64,000 nt of DNA from Eopsaltria australis. Its lineage: Eukaryota > Chordata > Aves > Passeriformes > Petroicidae. The stretch lies in NCBI GenBank assembly GCA_034509425.1, contig JAVTVJ010000012.1:9769001-9833000 (forward strand). The letters run 5' to 3'. This document shows positions 37,244 through 50,362 of the stretch, piece after piece; the first letter of the stretch is position 1, and each line of letters opens with the position of its first letter. The notes beneath the pieces were generated by a model that worked only from the letters and a program-made list of their open reading frames with translations, searched no databases and was not told the DNA's origin. The position numbers and the translations under genes were made by a program.

Positions 37244-38879
37244 TAAAAAAAGAACAAAAAGAGGGAGGGAGCTGCCTTGTAAGAAAGAATTAAACCCAAG
37301 GGCTGGAAAGCTCTGAGCAGTTGAAGTCAGAAGGAAACTTTCAAATCTACACTTCGTACAGATTTTAAAGCGTGAAATAAGTGGAGGTGGAAGTGCTACA
37401 GATAAAAAAAAAAGTTAAATATCCTTCCACAGTTACTTTCATTTCCTTGGCTACAGTACAATAAAGGAGTAGTTAGCCAGTCAGCCAAACTGGCAAAGAA
37501 GCAATAACTGGTGTTGTGGAGGGAGTATGTACAGTTATGATGAAGAAATTTTCCATATTCTATTCACATAGCTTTGAATGGAAGTTTGAATTTTTTTTCC
37601 TTTCCTTGGGATTTGCTTAAATTACGGAGTACTAAATACATATCTTTGCTTTCTTGCTCAATTTCACAGCTTATCTAATGCTTCAAGTGTGTTTAATAAA
37701 CCTTGTTGTTGGCAATCAATCACTACTGGAAGTGAATGCAAAAGAGGACTGGGAATGGATAGCCACAAACTGGAATTCTCTGCAGCAAAGTCATTAAATT
37801 TACAAATTGCATCTATTACAAGCCATTAAGGGAGAAAAAATTAATTCTGATCAATAGCTTTGCGTCCACATTTTTGTATTCTGAATGGTTGTTCAAATAC
37901 AAATTTTACTCTGAATAGTTTTGGGAAATGGGAGAGTTATGTTTAGACTTAGTCAAAAAAAGTAATTATTTATTTTACATAGTGTAAAAAATAGTTATAT
38001 AAAATTTTACTGAAATTCCCTGATCATCTTTTCTCAGTCCTTGGATAGTATATTAATATATGTCAACAAAGCATTCCTCTACATAATAAAAACTGTTCAA
38101 GAAATGTTATTCTTTATGAAACTCCAAGTAAAGGAAATGTTCCTCTTCTGATTTTGGTTCAATCTTGTTACTTTATTATTATTTCTTATATTCCTCCATA
38201 TCATCCTCCAAATAGTCAATTTCTTTCTGGTCTTTCTGTTTGATTCCATAGAGATGTGCATTTAATTACAAATATCTCATAAGATGTAGTTCAGAAGAAT
38301 TAAAGGAAATCAAACTATAGGCATTGGTTGAGATCAATCTTTGTAAGAATGCTTTCTGATGGAATGGAATGACTTTGATACAGATGGGAAAACTCAGATG
38401 GGTAGTGGGACATCTCAAGAACTGCAAAATAATCTCAGAACTCTCTTACACTGATTCGTCATAAGGAAAGATTGTGAAATAAATCAGTTAAAGAAATAGT
38501 AAATGACTGCCAGGGCATGGAAAGGTCATGCATGAATTTTAAACATGAAATTCCTCACTTGAAAACTGTGGTGTTTAACCCAACATTTCAATCAACCAGG
38601 AGAACAGAAGTTGACAGACATGTCACTAGTTTTTACAAGCTACTAATCTCAGGGGTTATCTGAGGAACTATAATACCCAAGGCCTGACTTTTATGGGTGG
38701 CAAACTAATTGAAATTATTGTAAAATAGAACAAGTAGAAATTTTAGTAAATTAAAATATGAAGGAATAATTATTATGGTGTTTGAGAAAGGAATTTGCAT
38801 AGCAAATGTAGTAATCATGAGGTTGAGATGGTGATTTTTATGTACTTGGATTTGTAAAATGCTTCTTTGAGAAAGGCAC

Positions 38880-39760
38880 CTCACTAAGAACTTTTGAAGA
38901 AGTTAAATTCTCAAGGAATGGGAGCAAAGATAATCAATGGGCAACTGGATGAGAGATCTAAAAAAATTATGGTTTTCCACAAATAATAAAGAAAATAGCA
39001 TTCCATTGGATCTACAGCTGTCCAGATTCTCCTGTTCAAGTTATTCACAAATGACAACACAAAGGTGTATACTGAGGCAGGAAAGTTTGCAAAGATAACA
39101 ATTTGTGCATCAAAGTCACAACTAAAGCAGACAGCAAGGAGTTGAAGAAAGTTTTAAACAATACTGAGCTGCCAGACAGTAAAACCTCTCATACTATGTA
39201 TGCTTATCAAATTCAAACACAGGTGCTTGAAAGAAAAATACAAAACAGAGAGCTCTTAGCTGTAACTACTCATGAAAGGGATTTGGGAGTTATTTGAACA
39301 GGCAACACCATGCCCTGTGGCAAGAAAAGACAAACTGAATATTACAATTATTTCCTTATGAAAAGAATAGAGAACAAACCAGGAAAACATCATGATGCTG
39401 TTGTACCAACCTTGAATCTCAAATACATGCACTTCTGGTTATTGATCTCCAAGACCAAAGTAGTAGCACTAGATAAGGTACAGGTAATTTAAACAGTAGG
39501 GATCAGAAATAATGAATAGGTTCTATTCAAGGGAAACAGAATAGCACATTACTTCATGGAAAAAAGATGATTAAAGGTGGAGAGAACATAAAATCAGTGC
39601 TATAACTATAGTGATTCATTGTTTCTCAAAAGCACAAAAGCTGTAGAGTAATTTGAAACAAACAGAAGGAAACACTTTCTTTTACGCATCACTGAGTTGT
39701 ACAGAATGCTGAAACAGATGGACCTTTGATCTGACCAGTGTAGCAGTTCTTACAGTCCTG
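38880..39760 (+). mobile_element. Strongly diverged CR1-type LINE, ORF2 end
   Basis: Decayed reverse-transcriptase-end phrases of a CR1/L3-type element appear in order: a TTCACAAATGACAACACAAA block, GAAAGGGATTTGGGAGTTAT, then AAAGAATAGAGAACAAACC and CATGATGCTGTTGTACCAAC, GAATCTCAAATACATGCA and CACTTCTGGTTATTGATCTC. These correspond to the conserved block near the end of ORF2 ('...LGV', 'NK.EN.I...LY..LVRP.LEY...FW.P.L'). It is much older than the 36.7 or 48.3 kb copies. Confidence 0.7.
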
Positions 39761-42700
39761 TGACTGACACTTTTTCTCTGACTGTGTTCAGTGTCATGTT
39801 TAGGCAACATCAGTTGAGCAATATGAGAAGCTCAGTATAAAAATAACATCCTTTTCAAAGTATTCTTTCCATTTGTATCTACCACCCCTCTCTACTGTGA
39901 CAGGCATTGCCAATAGCTAAAAATATGCAAGCACATAAATAACATCAGCGCCTATCATGTGGCAGTGATCTGCTTGTACCATACTTGTCCACGTCATTTC
40001 TGTTACCAGTTTTACCAATTCATAATTGGCAACTGCTCCTCCCAAGTACTCTGGTAAAATATGGCCTTGCCACATACACTGAAAACTAACAAAATCAGGC
40101 TTTTGTCACATTAAATGTAGAACTATGAACTCTTCAAAATCACCTCACTAAGTACACTTCAAGGCCATTCCTAACAGAAAGAGGAATCAATGAAATAGTC
40201 TTCTGATCATCATTGTAGGAGCATTACAGAAGAAGAAAGCCAGATTTGAAATGAGTGATTCCAAGATAAACAAATTCAAACAATTCCCTTTATACCTTTG
40301 CACTAGATTAGTAGGCAGGAGAAGCAAATTTTGCAATGCAGATGTATCTGTCAGTGCAAATATGGTATTTACTGCATTCTTTTAAATGGCTATCTTTGCT
40401 TTGGAAGTTACTAATTTATTTCCACAGCACAGCTGTCTATAGGGTAAATCTATAACAACTGTGATTATCCCAGAAACCTTGTGTATTTGGGATATGGTAG
40501 CATGTATTATAACACAGAAGAGTGGCAGCACATTCGTTGCATATTCATTGCATTCCTCCAGTTCCAGTTACTGCTGAACTGTGGCTACAGAAAGATACAA
40601 AAGATGAAAATGGCTTTCCTCTCCTCGAAGAACTGCAGTTAAGAAAGCTAAGACACCGTTAGGTGGTGCCTAGGAATTGATGTAGAAAGAGAACTTCCTA
40701 CCTTGTGCATTTATTTTGCAAAAGAACCATGAGCCTGTCTATTCTTATGTGCACATTTATCTGAAGAAATTATCAACAACAGCCTACAAATTTCTTTAAG
40801 GAGAATGCACTGTGCAGAAATAAATCAACAGCAAAATCAGACACCAGACTGAAAAAGTGCATAAAATGAGTCTCTTTTTAATATATGCTAAAATATGCCT
40901 TTTGCTATTTAGGATGAATAAATTAAACTGCTATTTTCCATGTAACCCTATGACCTCCTGGGGAGTTGTTTTCAGTACAGTGTTTTGGAGGGGAAAAAAA
41001 TCCCTCAGGATCCCTAAGTTCTTCTGCAGTGAAAGAAATTAACTGAGATAGCTGGAGGCAAGAAACAGCACCACTCCCAATTCTGATACCATTCAGTGTA
41101 CTACTGTAAGAAAAGTGCCATTTAATTGTCATTCCAAAACCATCTTCTCTTTAAATGGCTTAAGTCTTGTTTTGCTAACAAGTTTTTATTTAATTTTGCA
41201 AAATGCATGGATTTGAGTTTAAACTACTATAAAATTGCATAATATGTCCTGTGCTTAAAATGCAATTAACAGAACTTGTATCTCCTATTAAACTCACATT
41301 TCCAATTTCCCCCATACTGTTACTTTTGCCATGTCCATGCCTTCATCATAGTTTGTGGCTACAGTGGATTCTCTACACAGTTATTTTGCAATATTATCAA
41401 GGATCTTCTTTCCCCCTTGCCACTCCTCATGCCTACAAAGAGGCTATACTGAACTAAATGACAAGGTTGTGTGCTGGAATCCCCAAAAAGCCACTTCCTG
41501 GGAAAACTGAAAACAATATTTGCAATGTGAAGAAGAAGAGCACCACACATTGGATAAACCAGAGGCTGATGCATGCCAATTGATAGGGGAAGGCTTTCAA
41601 GGCAAGTATAAAACAGGAAAGAGAAGGATAGGAAAAAACCTCTGAAAATGTACTTGGCTTGAAGGGGAACTAAGTTGTGTGGGACCTTGCAAGCACAGAG
41701 ATTAGTCCTATAGCAAGGAACATGGTACAGCAGAGATTTCAAACAAATTATAGCTATGAGCAGGATGGCAGGTGAGAGCATAACCTAAGCACAGCTAATC
41801 TGGGTGTGCTGAAAGGAATTCGGAGGAACACAGAGATATAAAGGGGGCAGCTGTTGAGTAAAGGAGGGAGATGAGCTTGATTGGATCCATGGTTTCCTCG
41901 GTGAGAAGGTCAGGGAAGGGATTTAGTGCTGGTCCATGTCATATATAAAAGGTAACAGGAAAGTATAAATCATAATCCCAATGATTTGGGATTATGAGAA
42001 GTGAGAAGCACAGAGGACAGCAGGAAGGGATCAAGGTTTCAGCTTTACTGACTGGAATTAGTCTTGTTTTCTTTTATCTCTAGTTGCCCCAGAATACTCT
42101 CATGGCTGCAAAGCACTGCAAGATCTTTAGGTGATCAAGGCTCTAGGGTGGCTGTTTCAGAGGACCTCAACAAATGCCAGCTGGCAATTCTGTTGTCCCC
42201 ACACTTGCACATTAAATTAAATGGCTATATTACACAACATATCTGAAATAGTAGAGAATGTCTTGACATCAGGGAATCTCAAACACCTATCTACCTGAGC
42301 GCAGATGTTTACAATATTTTTATGCAGAAGATTACAGAAAATTTAAAGAATTCTCACCATACTCTTTTACTCAGTATTAAACACAAACACATAGAACTGT
42401 AATATATTCTTATAGATTATACATTCTGTCATTATTATTTTCTCAGGTTCTGTCACTAACGAAAGCCATAAACGTCACAAATAAATCCTGCATGTAATTA
42501 GTTTAGACAATTGTTAGTGAATATTTAATATATATTATTCCAATAAAATAATAACCAATGTCTATACAGTGACAAGCTGCAGTGATGATTAATGAAGTGA
42601 TACGCACTTACACTGTCTTTGGTGGTAATGTCCAAGTGTGGTCCTAGTTGTATTTAGGACTATTCATTCTCCCTGTGGATTCAGTCCCACTGTCCTGCAC

Positions 42701-45700
42701 CAGCCAATGCACAGCAGAGCTGTGTCACTGCAGTCACCCCACACTTCAACACCCTGGGGCGTGAAAGTTGCCAGACCCCCTTTGCACCTCACTTCTCCAG
42801 ACTTCACTGGCACACACGGCATTCCCAACCTTCTTCCTCCTGCACATCCGCTGATAATCCCCACATGCCTCTAATGCCTTTGCCCATTAGTCACAGAAGT
42901 GTCTGACTTGAGAGCTCTGCTTTAAGGCCACCCATGCTCTGCAAGAGACCCTTGTAGTAGATTAGTACATTGGACTACTAAGTTTGACTTCAGCATCCAT
43001 GTTGCCTTGTAGCAGAGCATTCCGTCACTTTCTTCAATGAGCTATGAGAAAAAAACAATTTTTCTTGTTTAGATCATCATACGTACTTGCTGGACTTCTT
43101 GCTCCTCAGCTCTCATATTGGAGGGGACATTAAACAACTGATCCTTGCTGACTTTCTTCATGGCTTTCAAGATATTATAGATGTTTGCCAAATCAAATCT
43201 TGGGTGTGAGCCCAAATCCTATCTCTGGTGTCAGCCAGAAGGGAGGTAACATGTATGGAAAAAGAGGAGACTAGGCTGAGAATGTAGAATCAGAGGAATT
43301 TCTTTGTTGCTACTGAGGCAAACCCATTCCACAACAATTTGGGTTGTTTTTCTAGGAAACAACAAATGCAAAACCTCCAGTTTTGCATTTGGTCTACTTA
43401 GCTTTGCTTTTAGGTAGAGAACGGATGCAAAATGAGGACAGTGCACACTTCCCTCCCTAAATGCTTGGCCTCTGTTACTGCAGAGCTCATCCACAGAGCC
43501 TGAGGTCAGGTTCTCACCTCTGCTTTGTTGGCTTTATACGCAAAATGGAAGACATAAGAACCAGCTTAGATAATTAGTAAAGTAATCTCTCGAGTAGTTG
43601 GATGTGCTCCCAATCTGTTTATATTACTTAGTTGCAACTTGCACCACAGTCATTCATGTTCTGTGCAAGTCTTGAATTATTTGCATCTCTAATGCCATCA
43701 TTGTCACAAACACTGAAGTGACTCATATATTTTATTTAAGTTTGGAAAAATGAAACTTATATTTGAATTGCGTTCAGTAGAATGGCTGATTCTAAATTAC
43801 TTCCTTCAAAAAACTCACCTTCCTCCTTTTTTTCTGGACATTTTTTCAGGTTTCTGACATATTTTTACATTTTTTACACTTTATTACATTCAGACATACT
43901 GTCACTTTCACTAGCTTTTGTCCAGGAACCTGATTCTAAATTTACATAGGTCTAGTCCAGCCATCCCAGATGACTGCTCCAATTGAAGTACCAACCTGCT
44001 GAGACTGTGTGTGTATGGATGAGTATCCACCTTCCTGTGTCCATGTGCTGCTGTCTGTTCTGGCTCTGACAATGTCCCTTCTCCATCCCTTTTGGCCTTT
44101 CTCCCATTTTACTCTAAATCCGCCTATGTAGTTCTTCTTTACACAAACTGGAAATGCCTTTAACAGTTCCCACACTCACCTCAGCATGTGCCTAAGGTAA
44201 CGAGGAATTTATTTTAATGAGAACATTGCAGCAGATAGTGAATTTTTAGGTGATTAGGTAAAGATAAAATAGAAAAATGGAGGTAGTTTTTACCCTTATG
44301 GGCTTCTGATAGACTTTCAAAGCTTCCTGGAAACAAAGTTATGATGTGGATCTCATACTTTCTGCCTCTCTAACCATTGCTTTCTCAAAAGACCATCAAA
44401 TGTATGAAGTCTGTTGTAGTCTGAGTTATGGATAAAGTACTGGAAGCCTTATTTTAAAAAAATACATGGGAGCAAAAAGGAAAGAAAAAGGAAAAAAAGG
44501 ACTCAATTACTCTTACTGAAAACTTTACAAACACAGTCAACAGGCAAAATAATACGTGCAAAAATAGAAATATGTGCCGCATAGGGACAGTCAGGACAAT
44601 TCAGATGTCTTGGAGTTCCCCTCTCAGAAGGAGGGGATGAATAAATGACTCAGGCATGTTCTCTGCATCAGCAGTGCTTTGAAATTCTTCAGTCTTTTGA
44701 TAATGAGTCCTACATATTTAGATAAAGCATAGCATTTCCAGAGAGGCATACAGGAATTCTAAACAAATACAGACTTTGCATGACTGTGTAGTTGCAGAGG
44801 ACTCTTAAAAGGAAGCTCTGCTTGGAAGACAAGGGTCTTTTCAGTACTGTGAAAATTAAGATGACGATAGAGGTTGAAAGAAAAGAGATGACATTTGTGT
44901 TGAGAGGATTCATATGCACATTATGTAGGAGGAAGAGTCACAGAATCTTAACTGCTGACCTTCACAGGTTTGTGTTTGTGGTTCAGGTACAAGAACAGGG
45001 CTGCTGCTTCTCAGGGATCTGTGGCAGGATGTGAAAGCTGAGCAGCAGCATCTGAGCCATGATTCAGAGGGTATGGCTGCAAAAGAGTGCATGCTGCAGG
45101 AATCTGAGATTTTGGAGTGCAACAAATGGATCTGCAAAAAAATAAAGCTCCTCAGAGCAGTCCTTTCTGACCCTTTTCAATTTCTTAAAATTTGTTAACC
45201 ATGAGGACACCAGAATTATAGAATGTGGCATTAAAGCTACTTTTATTCCTGATGTTACATTCTTCCACAGTGTGCTAGTTTACAATATACCTAAAAGGCA
45301 TCTTATAGGATCTTACAGACACAGAGCAGTATCAGAAGTTTATGTTGGGTTGCTTGTTTACTATGCAGCCTTGCTTCTTTCAGAAGCAAGCCTTACTATT
45401 TATTGCCATAGATGTGACCCTGTATTTGGCTGTATCTGAAGGGTCCCGTTTAGGAGGTGTAGGTCAGAGTACAACCAGCTGCTCATCCATCAGGTCTTGA
45501 ACAAACACTGTTTACCCCTCAAAATGTTTAGTGAAAGTGTCATTGCTTGCCTTAAAAATGCAGGGATTATTGGGAAGTACTTATGAGCTCACAGACATTT
45601 GTAAAGCTGGAATAAGCCAGAAGCAGCTGCCAGTACCCTTCCCAGCTGTCCCAGGCTAAGCCATTCCTTCTACATCAGCACCTTCAGTAAGTGAACCTGT

Positions 45701-47861
45701 CTGTTTCTGACCCTTAAGTCCTTATCCATTTCTTGCCATTCTTCCAGGCTCTCTGAGTCATACACAGCTTTTATGCACAGAGATTTTACACTGACTCCCT
45801 AAACATTACGAGAAATGCTAAACAGAATCAGTTCTACTCTTGATTTCTCACAATCATCTAGGATCATCTCCACTGGTCAATAATTCCTTTTGAGCTATGT
45901 CAGCCACCTCAGATCTGACCCATGCAATGTGAGCTTTCTTCACAGAATACAATTTTGACTTTCCAGAAAAATACTTGAGAACTATCTGTGTATATAATAT
46001 CTGCACCATTACCCTTATGCACAACTTTGTAATTTAACAATAAATCAAATGTTTTTCTCCCTAAAGCCACACAGCTGCTACTGCTATAAGCCCATCTTGT
46101 AACTATTGAATTCTGTGTGAGCATTTATTGTCTTTGACTGATATCAGATAAATCAGTCTACTATTATCTGGGTTCTCACTTGTCCAATTTGAATACTTAA
46201 AGTCAGTCTTCATGGCTTGCAGAATTTCTGCAATTTAAGCTTTATTAAAAGCTAATAAGGTTTGATGCTTCCTGAGATCACAAGCCTCTTTAGGACTCTC
46301 AAATTCAAGTTCTTTAGAACTTGCATACTTGAATATATTTCTCTCTAAGAAAAGTTGTTTAATATCCTTTGCAATAATGACCAGGAAAGCACTTAGTTAT
46401 CATCACGTGATACAAATACATCACACATTCTTTCAAGTATAGAACAAATTTATTTATTAAACAATTCTATTGGGTTTTTTGGTATCAATAACAACATTTT
46501 AAAAAATCTTGACATAATAGTCCTATAATAGTGTTAAGGTTTAGGAAACATGAGGTGTACCTAAAACTACCAACCATGCATATTTCTTTACATTCTTATC
46601 CATTTTTTTCTGTGCTTCATAACTTGTAATGATTGATAAGTTTGCTACATTTGTCTACTGTATGTATTTATTTCAAACTGCTGTGTTTGCTTCCCCACTA
46701 AACTAGAAACATATTTTTTCAGAATCTCCCCTCCTTCTTGATCAAAATATTCTGACTTCTTTATAGATATCTTCTTCTTTATAGCCTCCCCCTATTATGA
46801 TCATTTTTCTATTTAATTTTTTCTTTTCACTCATTCATTTTCCACAGCCTTTTGGGACACAGGTCAGAATACATGCCTTAGGAACAAGAAGATATTGCTA
46901 GTGTCCATGTGTGTGTATAGTATGGATTGTAACCTTGTTTGTCCATACTGAATATAGCCATATCTACATACTCAGGCAAACACAGACTTTCATCCTAGCA
47001 ATTATCTTCATTATAATAAAGTCTGAAGTTGTTAGTTTCCCTAACATAGTTTTTTCTTTGTCAGAAAATAGTTAGCTAGGAGTTTTAGGAGCTCTAATAA
47101 TACCTTAGTACATAGGACCAAAGTTAGATGTGTGACCTGGAGTTCTTCATAATAACAATCCAATTTTCTTTCCCAAAATTATTATTAGACGCTGAAAGAA
47201 AAAGTTATCTTGCTCTCTAGTCTTGACTGCTGTGCAAGAAAGTAGCTCTCCATGAGAAACCCAGTTTAGACTTATTCCTATTGCACCGATACACGTGTAG
47301 TTACTTTCCTAGGAATATGAAAGTTTAAAACTGTATTCAACACTCCTTCTCATCATTTATTACTCAGCTCCTGGTGGGCCAACGTTTCTGTCAGGGCTAG
47401 GTCCTTTATTATTTGCAGGAACTAAAGGGGCCTAACCCTTTTAACTCAGTTAATAACAGCCTCTCCAAATGCCTGAAGACATTCCCTTCTGGACACAAAC
47501 TTGCAAACCGCTAGAAATGGAGAGAAGGAATTGAGGTGTGACCTGACAGACTTGCTTTCTAACTTGTTACTCCAAGAAAAATAAACAGAATGTTTCTTTC
47601 TTTCTCAACTGCTTTCCAGCATGGGAAGTTGCTCTCCATGCCCAATCTTTTTTTCTGGAATGACTGGGGTAGAAATGTTTGAAAAAATGAAAAACCCTTG
47701 CCAAATATAATGAGAATTGGGTTAAAACCTGACAAGTAGGCAACATTGTTCAGACTGGTATCAAAATAACACAAGGTCCATTAAAAGAAACTGAGTCCCA
47801 AAATTCTCATAAAGCAAACTGTGCAAACTGAAACCTGATTAAGTTCTTGTTTACAATTCAC

Positions 47862-47884
47862 AAAAAAAAAAAAAAAAAAAAAAA
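47862..47884. repeat. Uninterrupted run of 23 A residues
   Basis: This is the longest homopolymer of the window. No polyadenylation hexamer sits at the usual 15-35 bases upstream, so it does not look like a transcript tail. Confidence 0.9.
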
Positions 47885-48344
47885 GGCCAAAACTGCAGTG
47901 AGCAGTGTGGTCTCTACTTAATCTGATGGCCACAAGAGGGTACAATTTGTAAATGGTTTGTGAATATAACAGTCCTACAGAGTTTTCTCTAAGAGACATC
48001 AATCTTTTCTGAAGTCACAAAAATCCATCTCCAGGCTGGCCTGAGGGAAATTTTGGCACAGCACCTGCCCAGGAACATCCCCTCGAGAGCTGCCCAGGGC
48101 ACCAAGTGAAGGCGAAGAGCATCGTGCTGCGTGCTGGTTCCCCTTCAGGCCCACAACCCACAGCTCTCAGGCATCTGGATCTCTTCAAACCTACGGCTGC
48201 TTTAGCCAAGAGCACCATGCTGAGAGCAACAAGCACACCAGACTTCCAGCTACTTCATAGGCACCCAAACAACACTCTCGAAGGCTCTGTATTCTTAACC
48301 AGCCCTTGAGTGTCAGAGCAAAGGCCAAATGGCTTTGTCCGGGC

Positions 48345-48545
48345 ACATCAGGAATCCCAGAATATTCTGATTTGGAAGGGACCCATCAGGATCATTGAAT
48401 CCAGCTCGTGGCCCTGCACAGGACAGCCCAAAAGTCCCACCGTGTGCCTGAGAGCATTGTCCAAACACCTCTGGAGCTCTGTCAGGCTGCGGCTGTGCCC
48501 CTGCGAGCCTGCTCAGGGAACTGGGCACCAACCCTGGAACCTAAC
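48345..48545 (-). mobile_element. CR1 LINE, 3' portion, antisense
   Basis: The plus strand reads AATCCCAGAATATTCTGATT, TGGAAGGGACCCATCAGGAT, CATTGAATCCAGCTCGTGGC, CCTGCACAGGACAGCCC and so on. This is the reverse complement of a CR1 3' end and its upstream ORF2 tail. The wording resembles passerine CR1 subfamilies I remember. Low divergence suggests a fairly young copy. Overlapping open frames on both strands (48313-48632) are explained by it. Confidence 0.88.
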
Positions 48546-49220
48546 GCTGTCTTTCTCACAGGGCAAACAAAACAGAAGATGGACAAAGGAAAACAGGCCT
48601 TGACTAGAGGCTTCCTTGTGATACATAGTTAATTCTGAGGTGAAAGCTGCAAATCTGTGGTTTTGGCTCAAACCACCCTCAGTATAAATCACTTTAATAA
48701 ATGAGTATCAGGACTTGTCCGAAAGCATAAAATAATAGAGTATGTATTACAGTGAGCTCCCATGTACACTGTGTATCTAGAATGTACTGTGAAATGGACT
48801 CCCTTCTGCAGTGGTGCTGGTGGGGTCCCAAATGCACGAGTGTTTTCACATATTTTAGGGAAATCTGTCAAACATGCTCAGATGTTGGCAGCAGTGGCAG
48901 AAGCTTCTGTTAGTTATTGGAATTGTTTGATCCCATCTGTGACTGTGGAAATCCATCAGACATTCAACCAAAAGCTGTTTAACTTTGGGATCACTCGGCA
49001 AGGTGTGACAGGAGGAAAAAAAAAAAAAAAGAAAAAAAGAAAGGAAAATAAAAGCACAAAGCTGGGGTCGGCCGGCGCCTGCCCCAGGCCCGCTGTAACG
49101 GCGCGGCCACGGCCGCACGCGCGTCCTCGCGCAGGGCCGCTGGCCCTTTAAATGCCGGCGGGCTGCCCGTGCCGCCGCTGGCTGGGAGACCCCGCGCCTC
49201 CAGTGAGAGGTGAGACCAAG

Positions 49221-49514
49221 ATGGCGGCCGCGCAGTGACTGAGGCGGAGCCGGGGCCGGAGGGAGCCGGGCCGCACCAGCCGCTGCCGATCGCCCCCTCC
49301 CTCCGCAGGGCATAGCGTTTCTCTGCCGGCCGGGCCGCCGAACGCCTGGAAGCGCGGCCACGTCGCAAGGCGCGCTGGGGAGTCGGGACTGAGCCGCCGC
49401 AGCACCGGGAGGAGGAGGAGGAGGAGGAGGAGGAAGAAGAACATGGCGGCGGAGTCAGGCTGAGAGTGAAGCCGCCGCCTGCGACCGGAGCCCATGGGGA
49501 AGACGGGGCGCTGA
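49221..49514 (+). other. PPP4R3A: Three mini-uORFs in the PPP4R3A leader
   Basis: Three very short upstream reading frames lie ahead of the main start, if transcription begins early enough: 49221-49238 (MAAAQ), 49443-49463 (MAAESG) and 49494-49514 (MGKTGR). The first two start codons are the ATG inside the two YY1 elements. Whether they are in the mRNA depends on the true start site, which cannot be read from sequence alone. Confidence 0.5.
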
Positions 49515-50220
49515 GCTCGGCTGGCCGTTCACCCCGTCCCGGGACGGGCAACGTCCGCAGGCCCCGGGCAGCCCCGGCGGGAAGGAGGGCGGCTCCTTGG
49601 AGCCCCGCGCTGACGGACGGGGAGCGAGGGGCTTCGGGCCTGGGCAGCTGCTGCACAATAGAGCCGGGCTACAGGCCGGGGCGAGCGGCCCCTCTCCCGC
49701 CTGCCTCCCTTCCTCTGCTTCCCTCCGGCCTCACCAGCCTTCCCCCTGTTTTCCTCGGCAGGGCTCCGGCTTCCAGGAACGCCTGCTCCTGTCACGCTGG
49801 GCCGGCTGCGTCCGCCGCTGCTTCCACTACCGTGGATTCCCTTCTCCTCCGGGATCCCTTCTTCACCGCCTCTCCTGCCTGCCCTTCGCCCTGCAAAGAG
49901 CCTCCCTCCTCTCTGCGGCTCTCCCTGCCTAGGCTTACTCGCCTTTTGTGCAGCGTCTGACTGTACCTGAAGGAGCAGCTCCCCTTTTCACATCTTCACC
50001 TCTTGTTTCCCCCTCTTCCTCAATCCTCTGTTACCCTCGATAATGAGGATCCCGTCGGGGCACTGAAGAGGAGTACGAAGAGCTTGCTTGGCGTGCCCGT
50101 GTGGGGCTGCTCCCTTCTTTCCCGCTCCCCTCCCCTGAGGGGGGCCTGGCCCCCGACCAGCCTTCTGCTCCTCCAGCGATTGCGAGCCAGAGTGGTGGCT
50201 GCGGTGTGGCAGGCGGCAGG

Positions 50221-50362
50221 ATGACGGACACCCGGCGGAGGGTGAAGGTTTACACGCTAAATGAGGACCGCCAGTGGGATGATCGAGGCACAGGGCATGT
50301 GTCCTCTTGCTACGTGGAGAGGCTCAAGGGCATGTCCCTGCTAGTCAGGGCAGAGAGTGATG
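50221..50362 (+). CDS. PPP4R3A: PPP4R3A (SMEK1) exon 1, start codon and EVH1-like N terminus
   Basis: The exon codes for 47 residues beginning [20 protein letters not shown] and continuing [20 protein letters not shown] and LVRAESDG, then the donor gtaagt (phase 1). This is the start of the EVH1/PH-like domain of the Smek/PP4R3 family, which recruits substrates to the serine/threonine phosphatase PP4 (catalytic PPP4C with PPP4R2). M-T-D-T and Y-V-E-R fit the 3A paralogue; the 3B paralogue, as I recall it, has M-S-D-T and Y-V-E-E. A Cys stands where mammals have Gly in H-V-S-S-x-Y. The frame is open upstream to 50101, but no ATG lies in it, so 50221 is the start. Confidence 0.96.

Larger units (their letters stand above)
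36983..48344. other. Intergenic region between CATSPERB relic and PPP4R3A
   Basis: About 11 kb of AT-rich DNA with no exon I can support. The longest frame (minus, 41359-41781, 140 codons) has no domain, no homologue I recognise and no promoter or splice context. Items listed separately are the GT repeat (37.2 kb), an old LINE (38.9-39.8 kb) and a long A run (47.86 kb). The stretch at 48.0-48.3 kb is GC-richer and directly precedes a CR1, so it may be further repeat sequence. Confidence 0.6.

Noticed and set aside
41359..41781. A 140-codon minus-strand open frame
   Set aside because: There is no recognisable domain or family, no CpG promoter, no nearby consistent splice structure, and its composition resembles translated AT-rich intergenic DNA.
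48310..48632. Overlapping + and - frames of 72-97 codons
   Set aside because: They are translations of the antisense CR1 fragment.
48991..49656. A 221-codon minus-strand open frame over the PPP4R3A promoter, and several + frames of 88-164 codons
   Set aside because: All lie in a CpG-dense island where stop codons are rare. They are rich in P, A, R, G and S, have no domain, and overlap one another in several frames.
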